DNA from: Eubacterium sp.
Lineage (GTDB): Bacteria > Bacillota > Clostridia > Lachnospirales > Lachnospiraceae
Direction: 5' to 3'
Assembly (NCBI GenBank): GCA_024681515.1
Contig: JAILAR010000006.1
Location: forward strand, 40,153-104,152
DNA length: 64,000 nt
A program made the position numbers and the translations under genes. Below are positions 51,414 through 60,234 of this stretch, one piece after another (position 1 is the first letter of the stretch; each line of letters starts with the position of its first letter). The notes under the pieces were generated by a model that was given only the letters and a program-made list of their open reading frames with translations, did not search any database and was not told the DNA's origin.

Positions 51414-52940
51414 ATGAATACGATCAGAGCGTTATGGGACTATGCCGAAAAGACATATGCGGAGCTTCCGGCTGTACGCTGGCTGAAAAAGAAAGATGTT
51501 AATGAGATCAGTTATAAGACTTTGGGAGAAAGCATCTCCGCAGTCCGGAAAGGCTTAAAAGCAGAGGGCTTTCAGGGGGCTCACATTTCCCTGATCGGAA
51601 CGGCTTCCGTCAGCTGGATCTCGGCTTATCTGGGAATCACCACCGGACAGAATATCGCAGTTCCGCTGGATGCCGGTCTTCCGGTGGAGGATCTGGCGGC
51701 ACTTCTGCAGGATGCAGACGCTGAGGCACTGTTCCTTGCTCCGAAGATGGCAGCCTATGCGGAGATCTTTGCGGCGCAGTGCCCGAAGCTGCGTAAGGTC
51801 TGGCTGCTTCAGGAAGAGGCGGCAGAAAATGTAAGCACGCTGGCTGATCTCCTGGCGGCCGGCGCAGGTGAGGCAGATGTGGAAGGACGTACGGCGTCCG
51901 AGATCGCAACGCTGATCTACACCTCCGGAACCACAGGAAAGGCAAAGGGTGTCATGCTCACCCAGTCAAATCTGGCTCTGAATGTGGAGAACGTGAATTA
52001 TACCAAAGATCCCGGATGCGTTCTGATGAGTGTGCTTCCGGTACACCATGCATTCTGCCTTGTCATGGACTGGCTGAAGGGCTTTTCTCTGGGTGCGGTA
52101 CTCTGCATCAATGACAATTTCATGCATATGATCCGGAACATGAGTATATACAAGCCGGAAGTAATCCTGATGGTGCCGCTCATGATCGAGACCATTTACA
52201 AAAAACTGGCTTCCATCGATCCGTCCCTTCCGAAGGCGGCGGTTGCAGCGCAGGTATTCGGCGGAAATCTGAAAATCATTTTCACGGGCGGTGCACATCT
52301 GGATCCGTTCTACATCGAGAAGTTTGCAGAGTACGGTGTGGAGGTTCTGGAGGGCTACGGAATGTCCGAGTGTTCTCCGGTCATCAGTGCCAATATGCCG
52401 CAGGATCATAAGGCGGGTTCCATCGGACGGCCGCTTGCAAATGTGAAGATCCGCTTTGTAAACGGAGAGATCCAGGTGCAGGGCAGCAGCGTCATGCAGG
52501 GTTATTACAAGATGCCGAAGGAGACTGAGGAGACCCTTGCAGAGGGCTGGCTGCACACAGGAGATAAGGGATATATCGACGAAGACGGATTCCTCTTCAT
52601 CAACGGCCGTGTTAAGAATCTGATCATTCTTTCCAACGGAGAGAATATCTCTCCGGAGGAGCTCGAGAATAAACTGGGACTCAACCCGCTGGTCGGTGAG
52701 GTGATCGTTACAGGTGAGAATAACGGACTGACAGCCCGGATCTATCCGGATCAGGATGTGATAAAGGTGAAGGCACTGGATGAAGAAACGGTACAGGCCG
52801 GTCTCAGGGCAATGCTGGATGAGTATAATCGTCGCCAGCCGTCCTATCGTCAGATCACCGGCCTGGTGGTTCGGAAGAATCCGTTCCACAGAAACGCAAC
52901 GGGTAAGATCAAACGTCCGGAAGCAGAAATCGACGATTGA
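51414..52940 (+). CDS. AMP-forming acyl-CoA/acyl-ACP ligase
   Basis: A 508-residue ANL-superfamily adenylating enzyme. The P-loop LIYTSGTTGKAKG is at residues 167-179, followed by VLEGYGMSECSPVISAN (A4/A5), GWLHTGDKGYIDEDGFLFINGRVKNLIILSNGENISPEELE (A7-A8) and the C-terminal catalytic Lys in RNATGKIKRPE (A10). It looks closer to long-chain acyl-ligases than to NRPS amino-acid domains. With the adjacent ACP it probably loads an acyl group, perhaps a fatty acid, onto Ser38 of that carrier for the condensation protein. A bidirectional hairpin terminator follows. Confidence 0.9.
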   Translation: MNTIRALWDYAEKTYAELPAVRWLKKKDVNEISYKTLGESISAVRKGLKAEGFQGAHISLIGTASVSWISAYLGITTGQNIAVPLDAGLPVEDLAALLQDADAEALFLAPKMAAYAEIFAAQCPKLRKVWLLQEEAAENVSTLADLLAAGAGEADVEGRTASEIATLIYTSGTTGKAKGVMLTQSNLALNVENVNYTKDPGCVLMSVLPVHHAFCLVMDWLKGFSLGAVLCINDNFMHMIRNMSIYKPEVILMVPLMIETIYKKLASIDPSLPKAAVAAQVFGGNLKIIFTGGAHLDPFYIEKFAEYGVEVLEGYGMSECSPVISANMPQDHKAGSIGRPLANVKIRFVNGEIQVQGSSVMQGYYKMPKETEETLAEGWLHTGDKGYIDEDGFLFINGRVKNLIILSNGENISPEELENKLGLNPLVGEVIVTGENNGLTARIYPDQDVIKVKALDEETVQAGLRAMLDEYNRRQPSYRQITGLVVRKNPFHRNATGKIKRPEAEIDD

Positions 52941-52962
52941 TCAGATACAGCGGATCATGAAA

Positions 52963-52995
52963 AACGCCATCGGGAAGGGAACCGATGGCGTTTTG
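52963..52995. terminator. Terminator between the ligase and tetR genes
   Basis: AACGCCATCGG (52963-52973) pairs with CCGATGGCGTT (52982-52992) and runs into TTTT; the upstream AAAA makes it usable in both directions between converging genes. Confidence 0.85.
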
Positions 52996-53020
52996 TATAG
53001 GTGTGGTGCGATTATATTTA

Positions 53021-53593
53021 CTACGAGAGATAGGGCAGGATCCCTGACAGGAAGATCTTCGACAGCAGCTCGGCAACTTCTTCTACCGGCGTTGCAAAGT
53101 CGTCCGAGATCCATTTGTGCAGGACACCGATGGTGGTGCCGATGGCGCCGGCGATCATGTACGAGAATTCCAGCTTCTTCTGCGGAGGCCTCTCCGACGT
53201 CTGGGTCACACTGGACACGTATCTGTGAAACATGGTGATGGCCTTTTCAAAGAACGCGTCCTCCCGGGGACTCTGCAGCAGAAGGGCGAGAAAACGGTTT
53301 TTTCTCGTGTAATTGCAGATGGCAAGAAAGTAGGAATAGCACATGTCCTTGTCATTCTTCGGATGGAAGCTTTCCATAAGAGAGAAGATGTCCCGGATGG
53401 TGCGGTCCTCGGCAGCGGCCATCAGCGCCGGGATATTTTCATAATGGTTATAGAACGTACTTCGGACGATGCCGGCCTTCTTGATCACGTCGGATACGGT
53501 GATCTTCGATAGATCCTTCTCCTTCAGAAGAAGGAAGAAGGCATCGTAGATGGCGTCTTCCGCGGTGCTGTAGCGTTCATCGGATTCGTTCAT
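53021..53593 (-). CDS. TetR-family transcriptional regulator
   Basis: A 190-residue regulator with an N-terminal TetR HTH: AIYDAFFLLLKEKDLSKITVSDVIKKAGIVRSTFYNHYENIPALMAAAED (residues about 15-65). The C-terminal helical domain resembles the TetR_C group of clostridial regulators (MIAGAIGTTIGVLHKWISDDFATPVEEVAELL). The start at 53593 has AAGGAG seven bases upstream. It converges on the ligase gene and is divergent from the ABC importer, so it could control either; an inverted repeat TTCCGTC/GACGGAA overlaps its own promoter. Confidence 0.9.
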   Translation of the reverse strand: MNESDERYSTAEDAIYDAFFLLLKEKDLSKITVSDVIKKAGIVRSTFYNHYENIPALMAAAEDRTIRDIFSLMESFHPKNDKDMCYSYFLAICNYTRKNRFLALLLQSPREDAFFEKAITMFHRYVSSVTQTSERPPQKKLEFSYMIAGAIGTTIGVLHKWISDDFATPVEEVAELLSKIFLSGILPYLS

Positions 53594-53625
53594 GTGGTAC
53601 TCCTTTTGGTGATTGGGTATCATAT

Positions 53626-53665
53626 TTCCGTCTGTTCATTATATCAGAAAAATGACGGAATCAAA
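53626..53665 (-). promoter_or_regulatory. tetR promoter with overlapping inverted repeat
   Basis: On the minus strand TATAAT (complement of 53638-53643) has TTTGAT about 16 bases upstream. TTCCGTC (53626-53632) and GACGGAA (53654-53660) flank the -10 box, a layout consistent with autoregulation. Confidence 0.5.
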
Positions 53666-53700
53666 AGAAAAACGTTATGTATTTATGTTCATTTTGCGAA

Positions 53701-53728
53701 TTGTAATTCGGGGCGTTTGTGATAAAAT
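53701..53728 (+). promoter_or_regulatory. Promoter of the ABC importer operon
   Basis: TTGTAA at 53701-53706 and TAAAAT at 53723-53728 (16-base spacing), with a TG two bases before the -10 that would strengthen it. Confidence 0.5.
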
Positions 53729-53779
53729 GCGTTTGAGTTACAGAAAATGGAATCAACTAAATTGCAGGAGGAAAGAGAA

Positions 53780-54847
53780 ATGCATTTATTTAAAAGATCA
53801 AAAAGACTGATCGCAGGACTTTCGGTACTGGCCATGACCATGGGACTGGCAGGCTGCGGCGGATCTGAGTCTTCAACCTCGGCTTCCGGTTCGGGGAGTG
53901 CGCATGAGGATATCACGGGAAGCATCATGATCTACACTTCCATGTATAATGATATCATTGAGAATATGAAGACGGAGCTGAAGAAGGAGTTCCCGAATCT
54001 GAATGTGGAATTCTTCCAGGGCGGTACCGGAACGCTGCAGTCCAAGGTGGCTGCCGAGAAAGAAGCCGGGAAACTGGGATGCGATATCCTGATGGTGGCA
54101 GAGCAGTCCTATGCGCTGGAACTGAAGGATCAGGGAATGCTGCATCCTCACGTGTTCCCGGAAGCCGACAAGCTGGCTTTTGAATATGACAAGGAAGGTT
54201 ACTGGTATCCGGTCCGTGCGCTGAACATGGTTCTGGCATACAACTCCGAGAAATACAAAGAGGATGAGGTCCCGCATTCCATGAAGGATTTTGCGGAGAA
54301 TGAAAAGTATAAGGGAGAGCTCTCCATGAGTGATCCGCTGACATCCGGATCTTCTTACTGCTCCATGGTTGGTCTGATGGATAAGTATGGTGATGATTAT
54401 CTGACGGCGCTGAGCAAAAACAAGGTCACCATCGAGTCCGGTTCCAATGCGGTGGCAAAGCTGGAAACCGGCGAGATCCGCAGCGCCATGATCCTGGAGG
54501 AATCCATCCTGAAGAAGCGTGAAGAAGAAAGTTCACCTCTGACCGTTATCTATCCGGAGGATGGTTCCGTTCCGATCCCGTCCCCCATCATGATCATAGA
54601 TGAGAAGTACAGCGCAAACAAGAACATCAAGGCTGCGGAAGCATTACAGGAATATTTCCTGTCTCCGGCCGGCCAGAAGCTGATCATCAAGGGCTGGATG
54701 TATGGTGTCCGCACGGATATGGAAGAGCATCCGTATGATTCCAAGACATTGAGTGAAATGCTGAAGAACACCATTTCGGTGGATTATAATAAATGCTACA
54801 AGCAGCGGGACGAGATCCGTAAGACACTGCAGGAAAAGCTTAAATGA
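53780..54847 (+). CDS. ABC transporter substrate-binding lipoprotein (iron/AfuA type)
   Basis: A 355-residue lipoprotein with signal ending LAGC, then a Ser/Gly linker and a type II solute-binding domain: SIMIYTSMYNDIIENMKTELKKEFPNLNVEFFQGGTGTLQSKVAAE, typical of the iron(III)/2-aminoethylphosphonate/thiamine group. IMIIDEKYSANKNIKAAEALQEYFLSPAGQKLI is the family C-terminal block. GGAGG precedes ATG 53780. Permease and ATPase genes follow in order, giving a complete importer. Ferric iron is the usual ligand for this layout, but the sequence does not prove it. Confidence 0.9.
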   Translation: MHLFKRSKRLIAGLSVLAMTMGLAGCGGSESSTSASGSGSAHEDITGSIMIYTSMYNDIIENMKTELKKEFPNLNVEFFQGGTGTLQSKVAAEKEAGKLGCDILMVAEQSYALELKDQGMLHPHVFPEADKLAFEYDKEGYWYPVRALNMVLAYNSEKYKEDEVPHSMKDFAENEKYKGELSMSDPLTSGSSYCSMVGLMDKYGDDYLTALSKNKVTIESGSNAVAKLETGEIRSAMILEESILKKREEESSPLTVIYPEDGSVPIPSPIMIIDEKYSANKNIKAAEALQEYFLSPAGQKLIIKGWMYGVRTDMEEHPYDSKTLSEMLKNTISVDYNKCYKQRDEIRKTLQEKLK

Positions 54848-54893
54848 CCTGCGAGGTGTGAAACAGATCAGAGCGAAACATTGAGGAGGAAGG

Positions 54894-56591
54894 ATGAGAC
54901 CGATAAAAGAAAAGACATCTCGATTTCATTTTGATATCAAATGGGTCTTTATTTTTGTGATCCTGGCCTTCCTTCTTGTTTTTCTTGTATTCCCCTTATT
55001 ATATCTGCTGTTTCGGTCGTTCTTTGTGGAGGGTTCCTTCACGTTGGACGCCGTGAAGCGGATCTACACATATTCACTGAACTGGAGCGCTCTGAAGAAT
55101 ACGCTGGTTACGGCTTCGCTGTCCATGGTCTTCGGGGTACTGATCGCATTTCCGCTGGCATGGCTGGTGAGCCGTACGAATCTTCTCGGGAAAGGCATCT
55201 TCCGGTCGATCTTTGTGATGACCTATATGGTACCGCCGTATGTGGGGGCCATGGCCTGGACACGGCTCCTGAACCCGAAGGTGGGAACCATCAATCAGAT
55301 CCTCACGGATCTCTTCGGTCTGTCTGAGTCGCCCTTTGATATTTATACGACCGGCGGAATGGTGTGGGTCCTGACCACGTTCTATTATCCATTTGCATTT
55401 ATCACGCTCTGCCGCGCGCTGGAGCATATGGATCCTTCGCTGGAAGAGGCCGCCAGAATCTCCGGAGCCTCGCCGCTGAAAACCCTGTTTACCGTTACAC
55501 TTCCCATGATGCTGCCTGCCATCGGGGCGTCGGCCATCATGGTCTTTATCGCTGCGGCATCCTGCTACGGGATTCCGTCCATAGTCGGTGCGCCGGGCAG
55601 GATCTACACGGTCACCACACGGATCGCGGAGTACGTGGCCACCGGAACCTCGGAGGGCCTGACGGATGCAACGGTTCTTTCACTTTTCCTGATGGTGTTA
55701 TCCCTGCTTCTGCTTTTTATCTCAAACTTTGTGCTTGGAAGAAGAGATCATATCACTATTTCCGGAAAGTCCGTTCGGCCGAATATCGTGGATCTACGAA
55801 AATGGCGGATCCCGCTTACCATTGTGGTGGGACTCTTTTCAGTTATCGTTGTGGTGATTCCGTTCCTTTCGGTCATTTCCACGTCCTTTACCCTGAATAT
55901 GGGAAAATCCGTCTTCGCATCGGGAAATGCGACGCTGAACTTTTGGGGAAATGTATTCTCCCGGTCGTCGATCCTGAAATCTGCCCTGAACAGTTTACTG
56001 GCAGCATTCATTGCGGCAACACTGGGGATGATCATCTGCGTGATCATGGCGTACCTGCTGAAACGAACCAATATGAAGGGAAGGCGGATCCCGGACTTCC
56101 TGATCGCTGTCGGATCCGGAACCCCCAGTATCGTCATCGGTCTTGCGCTGATCATGACCATGTCCGGAAAATTCGGGATCAACATCTACAACACTTTGCT
56201 TATCATGATCATTGCATATATGATCAAATACATGACCATGGGGATGCGAACGGTAGTGTCCGGTTTCTCGCAGATCGGGCCGGCGCTGGAAGAAGCGGCG
56301 GCAGTATCCGGTGCCGGTTGGTTTCGGCGGATGAGGGATGTGGTGCTACCCATGCTGCTTCCGTCCATCGTGGCCGGCTGGTTCCTGATCTTCATGCCGT
56401 CCTTCTATGAACTGACCATGTCCAACCTGCTTTACAGTGAGAAGACCCAGACCCTGGGCGTGGAACTGTATCTGTATCAGGTGAACAGCAGCCAGCAGAC
56501 GGCGGCAGCACTTGCCTGCTGTATTCTGCTTCTGGTGCTGATCATGAATCTTGTGATGCGGAAGGTGACGAAGGGAAAGTTCTCGTTGTAA
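54894..56591 (+). CDS. ABC transporter permease, fused two-domain (FbpB type)
   Basis: A 565-residue permease with two fused MetI-like domains and about twelve membrane helices. Each half carries an EAA loop for ATPase contact: LEEAARISGASPLKTLFTVTLPMMLPAI in the first and LEEAAAVSGAGWFRRMRDVVLPMLLPSIV in the second. This fused arrangement is typical of ferric-iron FbpB/SfuB permeases. GAGGAGG precedes the ATG. It sits between the substrate-binding protein and the ATPase. Confidence 0.94.
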   Translation: MRPIKEKTSRFHFDIKWVFIFVILAFLLVFLVFPLLYLLFRSFFVEGSFTLDAVKRIYTYSLNWSALKNTLVTASLSMVFGVLIAFPLAWLVSRTNLLGKGIFRSIFVMTYMVPPYVGAMAWTRLLNPKVGTINQILTDLFGLSESPFDIYTTGGMVWVLTTFYYPFAFITLCRALEHMDPSLEEAARISGASPLKTLFTVTLPMMLPAIGASAIMVFIAAASCYGIPSIVGAPGRIYTVTTRIAEYVATGTSEGLTDATVLSLFLMVLSLLLLFISNFVLGRRDHITISGKSVRPNIVDLRKWRIPLTIVVGLFSVIVVVIPFLSVISTSFTLNMGKSVFASGNATLNFWGNVFSRSSILKSALNSLLAAFIAATLGMIICVIMAYLLKRTNMKGRRIPDFLIAVGSGTPSIVIGLALIMTMSGKFGINIYNTLLIMIIAYMIKYMTMGMRTVVSGFSQIGPALEEAAAVSGAGWFRRMRDVVLPMLLPSIVAGWFLIFMPSFYELTMSNLLYSEKTQTLGVELYLYQVNSSQQTAAALACCILLLVLIMNLVMRKVTKGKFSL

Positions 56592-56656
56592 ATGGGAAGA
56601 AACGGATCGGAAGAGCGATTGACCGAGATGCGAAATATAGTCTGGCGGAGGGCCAT

Positions 56657-57427
56657 ATGTCAGAGATAAAGATCGATCACATAAAGAAAAACTTCGGCAA
56701 GGTTGAAGTCATAAAGGAATTTGATGAGAAATTTGCAGACGGGGAATTTGTCTCACTGCTGGGTCCCTCCGGATGTGGAAAGACCACCATGCTTCGGATG
56801 ATCGCAGGCTTTGAGAGACCTACATCGGGCGAGATCTGGATCGACGGAACACCCGTCAGCACGGCAACTACCTTTGTTCCGCCGGAAGAAAGGGGACTGG
56901 GGATGGTATTTCAGTCCTATGCAGTCTGGCCGCACATGAATGTCTTTAAAAATGTGGCCTATCCTCTGAAACTACGGAAGCTGGCAAAGGAAGAAATTTG
57001 GGAAAAGGTGGAGCGTGTTCTGGAGATCGTAAACATGCAGGATCTGGCAGAACGTATGCCTGAGGAACTGTCCGGCGGACAGCAGCAGCGTGTGGCTCTG
57101 GCCCGTGCCCTTGTAGCAGAACCGAAGGTATTGCTCCTGGATGAGCCTTTGTCAAATCTGGACGCAAAGCTTCGGGAGAGTATGCGGCGGGAGATCAAGG
57201 AACTGCAGAAGCGTCTGAATATCAGTGTTGTATATGTAACGCATGATCAGAGCGAAGCCCTCACCATGTCCGACCGTGTGGTGGTGATCAATGAAGGTGT
57301 GATCCAACAATCCGGAACTCCGATGGAGGTTTATCGGAATCCGGCGAATTTCTTCGTCGAGAATTTCGTGGCGAAGGTGATAGAGGAGCAGATGGCAGAT
57401 TACCGATCATTTGCAGAGCAAAGCTGA
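56657..57427 (+). CDS. ABC transporter ATPase (FbpC/PotA type)
   Basis: A 256-residue ATPase with Walker A GPSGCGKTT, Q-loop FQSYAVWPHM, signature LSGGQQQRVALARAL, Walker B VLLLDEPLSNLD and H-loop VTHDQSEA. It stops shortly after the ATPase fold; the C-terminal TOBE regulatory domain of FbpC/PotA (another 100 or so residues) is missing. It powers the two-domain permease just upstream. A GGAGG sequence (56647-56651) lies nine bases before the ATG. A perfect hairpin terminator ends the operon. Confidence 0.94.
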   Translation: MSEIKIDHIKKNFGKVEVIKEFDEKFADGEFVSLLGPSGCGKTTMLRMIAGFERPTSGEIWIDGTPVSTATTFVPPEERGLGMVFQSYAVWPHMNVFKNVAYPLKLRKLAKEEIWEKVERVLEIVNMQDLAERMPEELSGGQQQRVALARALVAEPKVLLLDEPLSNLDAKLRESMRREIKELQKRLNISVVYVTHDQSEALTMSDRVVVINEGVIQQSGTPMEVYRNPANFFVENFVAKVIEEQMADYRSFAEQS

Positions 57428-57445
57428 TGAGAAAACATGATGAGA

Positions 57446-57472
57446 AAGTGGCGACGCGTCGCCACTTTTTTT
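57446..57472 (+). terminator. Terminator of the ABC importer operon
   Basis: AAGTGGCGAC (57446-57455) and GTCGCCACTT (57458-57467) form a near-perfect stem followed by seven T. Confidence 0.9.
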
Positions 57473-57481
57473 CTTATTTGA

Positions 57482-57557
57482 CCATTTGACGAGGCGCTAT
57501 ATGGAAATCGTGCCAACGATTACTTGACAGAGACAGGTTTACTCTGTGTATAGCGCA
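57482..57557. repeat. Second copy of the inverted-repeat promoter element
   Basis: The left 25 nt (57482-57506) match 5786-5810 with three differences. GCGCTATA (57494-57501) is inverted at TATAGCGC (57549-57556), and ACAGAG/CTCTGT (57527-57532/57542-57547) form an inner stem. A TTGACA (57524-57529) and TGTATA (57547-57552) pair at 17-base spacing gives a promoter inside the hairpin. The following gtgtgtgaa also matches the 5786 copy. Confidence 0.55.
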
Positions 57558-57620
57558 AGTGTGTGAATTGTGTTAAAATGACCATGGGATTGCCCGAAAC
57601 TTAGATGGGATCATTCATAA

Positions 57621-57776
57621 GGGGGAGACTATGAAGAAGGTTTTGGGTGGCAGGGCCTGGACTGTGATTATTATCGTTTTGCCGAGCTGGATGTCGGCGC
57701 GGTCAATGCATATTCCAATGAGTATATGAGTCAGTATTACTGGGCGGAAGTCATGACCGATGACTGGGAAGAATGA
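57621..57776 (+). pseudogene. Remnant of a BTAD-type response regulator/transcriptional activator
   Basis: Read from 57621, after a TAA stop, the frame gives about 51 codons ending at TGA 57776: FGWQGLDCDYYRFAELDVGA then VNAYSNEYMSQYYWAEVMTD. This looks like the C-terminal end of the bacterial transcriptional activation (BTAD) domain found in response regulators. No start codon or upstream domain remains, so it is a decayed fragment between the importer and the radical SAM gene. The rest of the 57428-57794 gap holds the terminator and the repeat element. Confidence 0.6.
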
Positions 57777-57794
57777 CAGGAGTGTTCGATTGTT

Positions 57795-59537
57795 ATGAAT
57801 AAATTCTTGTTGGTTGCCGTAAATGCAAAGTTCATCCATTCAAATCCGGCCATCTATTCGCTGCACGCGTATGCGGAAGAACGGTTCGGCGAGATGATCG
57901 AGATGGCGGAGTATACCATCAATCAGAAAACGGAGCATATCTTAGCGGATATATATAACAGAAAACCCGATATCATCGGGTTTTCCTGTTATATATGGAA
58001 CTGGAATCTGATTCGGGAACTTCTTCCGGATCTGTCCCGGGTCCTTCCGGATACGGATATCTGGCTGGGGGGACCGCAGGTGAGTTTCAATGCAAAGGTG
58101 ATACTGGAGCAGTTCCCGAAGGTGACGGGGATCATGATCGGAGAGGGAGAGGAGACCTTCTCTGAACTTCTGGACAGGTATCAGAGAAATGACCGGGCGG
58201 ATTTTTCTTCCGTTGCAGGGCTGTGTCTCAGGTCGGGTTATACGCAGCCCCGGGAAACGGCGGATCTGAGCAGGATCCCTTTTCTATACCATGATACGGA
58301 GCCTTTTACCAACCGGATCATTTATTACGAAAGCAGCAGAGGCTGTCCATACAGATGCAGCTACTGTCTGTCCGCCATCGATAAGACGGTGAGACTGCGG
58401 GATATCGCTCTGGTGAAAAAAGAACTGGATTTCTTTCTGGAAAGTAAGGTGAGACAGGTGAAGTTCGTGGACAGGACGTTCAACTGTGTTCACGAGCATG
58501 CGATGGCGATCTGGCAGTACCTTTATGAACATGATAATGGGGTGACGAATTTTCATTTTGAGATATCCGCCGATATCATTCGGGAGGATGAACTGGAGAT
58601 CCTGGGCAGACTCAGACCGGGGCAGGTCCAGTTGGAGATCGGCGTCCAGTCGGTAAATGAAAAAACACTGGCTGCGATCAACCGCAGAATGGATTTGGAG
58701 CGGTTGGAGTATGTGGTATCCGAGATCCGAAGGCACCGGAATATCCATCAGCATCTGGATCTGATCGCGGGTCTGCCGTATGAAGATTACGAGAGTTTCG
58801 GAAGGTCCTTCGACCGGGTCTACGCCATGCGTCCGGATCAGCTGCAGCTGGGGTTCCTGAAGGTTCTTACGGGAGCGCCGATCTCTCTTCAGACGGAAGA
58901 GTTCGGCATCTCCTATACGGAGCAGCCGCCTTATGAAGTGCTGTATACCAAATGGCTTTCCTACGCGGATGTGATCCGTCTCAAGAAGATCGAGGAGATG
59001 GTGGAGCTCTATTACAACAGTGGTCAGTTCGGGCATACACTGGAATATCTTGCCCGGGCATTCCGTTCACCCTTTGCCATGTTTGAGGCGCTGGCTGATT
59101 TTTATGAGAAGAATGGGTATTTTCTAAACAGCCCATCGAGAGTCTATCGTTACGAAGTTCTTTTGGACTTTTCATCGGAGGCAGACGGAGGGAAGAGGGA
59201 GATCTATACCGAACTTCTTACCTATGATTTGTACCTCAGGGAAAAGATGAAGAGCAGACCGGATTTCTGCAAGAGCCTTACGGATGAGGATTATAAATCA
59301 TTCAGACATGCATTTTACCGGGAGGAAGAGAAGGAAAGAAGGTATCTCCGGGGGCTCTGTCAATACGATGCGAGACAGCTTTCGGGCATGACGCATCTGG
59401 AACCCTTTTTCTATCCGATGTGGGATACGGAACAAATGATCGCAGCACCGGAGAAAGGGCAGGAGCGGTATGTTCTGTTCGATTATTCGGAAAGGGATCC
59501 GCTGACGAAGGAGGCGAAGGTTTGCGTGGTGTCATAA
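57795..59537 (+). CDS. B12-binding radical SAM protein (DUF4080 type)
   Basis: A 580-residue protein. The N-terminal third is a cobalamin-binding-like Rossmann domain (LLVAVNAKFIHSNPAIYSLHAYA, IIGFSCYIWNWNLIRELLPDL, IWLGGPQVSF, IMIGEGEETFSELLD). The radical SAM domain follows with ESSRGCPYRCSYCLSA (CX3CX2C) near residue 180, and EISADII and VQLEIGVQSVNEKTL later; the C-terminal 200 residues match the DUF4080 region. Such enzymes use cobalamin, which suits a host that makes it, but the substrate is unknown. An AGGAG sequence (57779-57783) lies 11 bases before the ATG. A strong terminator follows. Confidence 0.9.
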   Translation: MNKFLLVAVNAKFIHSNPAIYSLHAYAEERFGEMIEMAEYTINQKTEHILADIYNRKPDIIGFSCYIWNWNLIRELLPDLSRVLPDTDIWLGGPQVSFNAKVILEQFPKVTGIMIGEGEETFSELLDRYQRNDRADFSSVAGLCLRSGYTQPRETADLSRIPFLYHDTEPFTNRIIYYESSRGCPYRCSYCLSAIDKTVRLRDIALVKKELDFFLESKVRQVKFVDRTFNCVHEHAMAIWQYLYEHDNGVTNFHFEISADIIREDELEILGRLRPGQVQLEIGVQSVNEKTLAAINRRMDLERLEYVVSEIRRHRNIHQHLDLIAGLPYEDYESFGRSFDRVYAMRPDQLQLGFLKVLTGAPISLQTEEFGISYTEQPPYEVLYTKWLSYADVIRLKKIEEMVELYYNSGQFGHTLEYLARAFRSPFAMFEALADFYEKNGYFLNSPSRVYRYEVLLDFSSEADGGKREIYTELLTYDLYLREKMKSRPDFCKSLTDEDYKSFRHAFYREEEKERRYLRGLCQYDARQLSGMTHLEPFFYPMWDTEQMIAAPEKGQERYVLFDYSERDPLTKEAKVCVVS

Positions 59538-59577
59538 AAGTTTGTGTGTGTTGTGTATGACCCAAAGTTAGTTTAGT

Positions 59578-59612
59578 GTGAGGCAGGGTAAAAAATCCTG
59601 CTTCACTTTTTT
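59578..59612 (+). terminator. Terminator after the radical SAM gene
   Basis: GTGAGGCAGG (59578-59587) pairs over ten positions (one G-T) with CCTGCTTCAC (59597-59606), followed by TTTTTT. Confidence 0.88.
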
Positions 59613-59673
59613 ATAAAAAAGTGTAAGAATTGATTCGGAATCCTTACTATATGGATGAGGAGGTGATGGGAAA

Positions 59674-60234
59674 ATGGATGACATACAGATCATATCCCTG
59701 TTCTTTGAACGTTCAGAGCAGGCGATAGAGGAATTGTCCGCGAAATACGGTACGCTTATGAAGAGTGTGGCGTTGAATATCCTGGGCAATACCGAAGACG
59801 CAGAAGAAAGTGTGAATGACGCCCTTCTTGCTGTGTGGAATACGGTTCCTCCGGAGGATCCGCAGTCCCTGTCTGCATATTCCTGCCGAATCACACGCAA
59901 CATAGCTCTGACAAAGTATCAGAGAAATACGGCCCAAAAGCGAAACAGCCATTTTGACATTTCATTGGATGAACTCTCGGAGTGTCTTGCGGGAAAAGAG
60001 TCGGTTGAGGGAAGCGCTGCCGCAGAGGAGTTGGGACGATTGATCAACCGGTTCCTTGCAGGTCAGAACAGAAAAAACCGTCAGCTCTTTGTTCGAAGAT
60101 ATTGGTTTGGGGAAAATATCAGAGAACTGGCAGACTCTTTTCGAATGAGCGAAAACCATGTTTCTGTGCTTCTGTCAAGGCTTCGGGGCAAGTTGCGGGT
60201 CTGTTTGGAAAAGGAGGGATTCCTGAATGAATAA
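59674..60234 (+). CDS. ECF-type RNA polymerase sigma factor
   Basis: A 186-residue sigma-70-family factor of the extracytoplasmic-function type. Region 2 is visible as LSAKYGTLMKSVALNILGNTEDAEESVNDALLAVWNTVPP, and region 4 as FVRRYWFGENIRELADSFRMSENHVSVLLSRLRGKLRVCLEKEG. Upstream, gtgtaag near 59622 and TACTATA near 59645 could be an ECF-style promoter, suggesting self-regulation. Its end overlaps the start of the next, membrane-anchored gene by eight bases, a typical sigma/anti-sigma pairing. AGGAGG precedes the ATG. Confidence 0.9.
   Translation: MDDIQIISLFFERSEQAIEELSAKYGTLMKSVALNILGNTEDAEESVNDALLAVWNTVPPEDPQSLSAYSCRITRNIALTKYQRNTAQKRNSHFDISLDELSECLAGKESVEGSAAAEELGRLINRFLAGQNRKNRQLFVRRYWFGENIRELADSFRMSENHVSVLLSRLRGKLRVCLEKEGFLNE

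Noticed and set aside
57631..57729. Small secreted peptide starting at ATG 57631
   Set aside because: It overlaps the BTAD-like remnant in another frame, and the remnant explains the sequence better.
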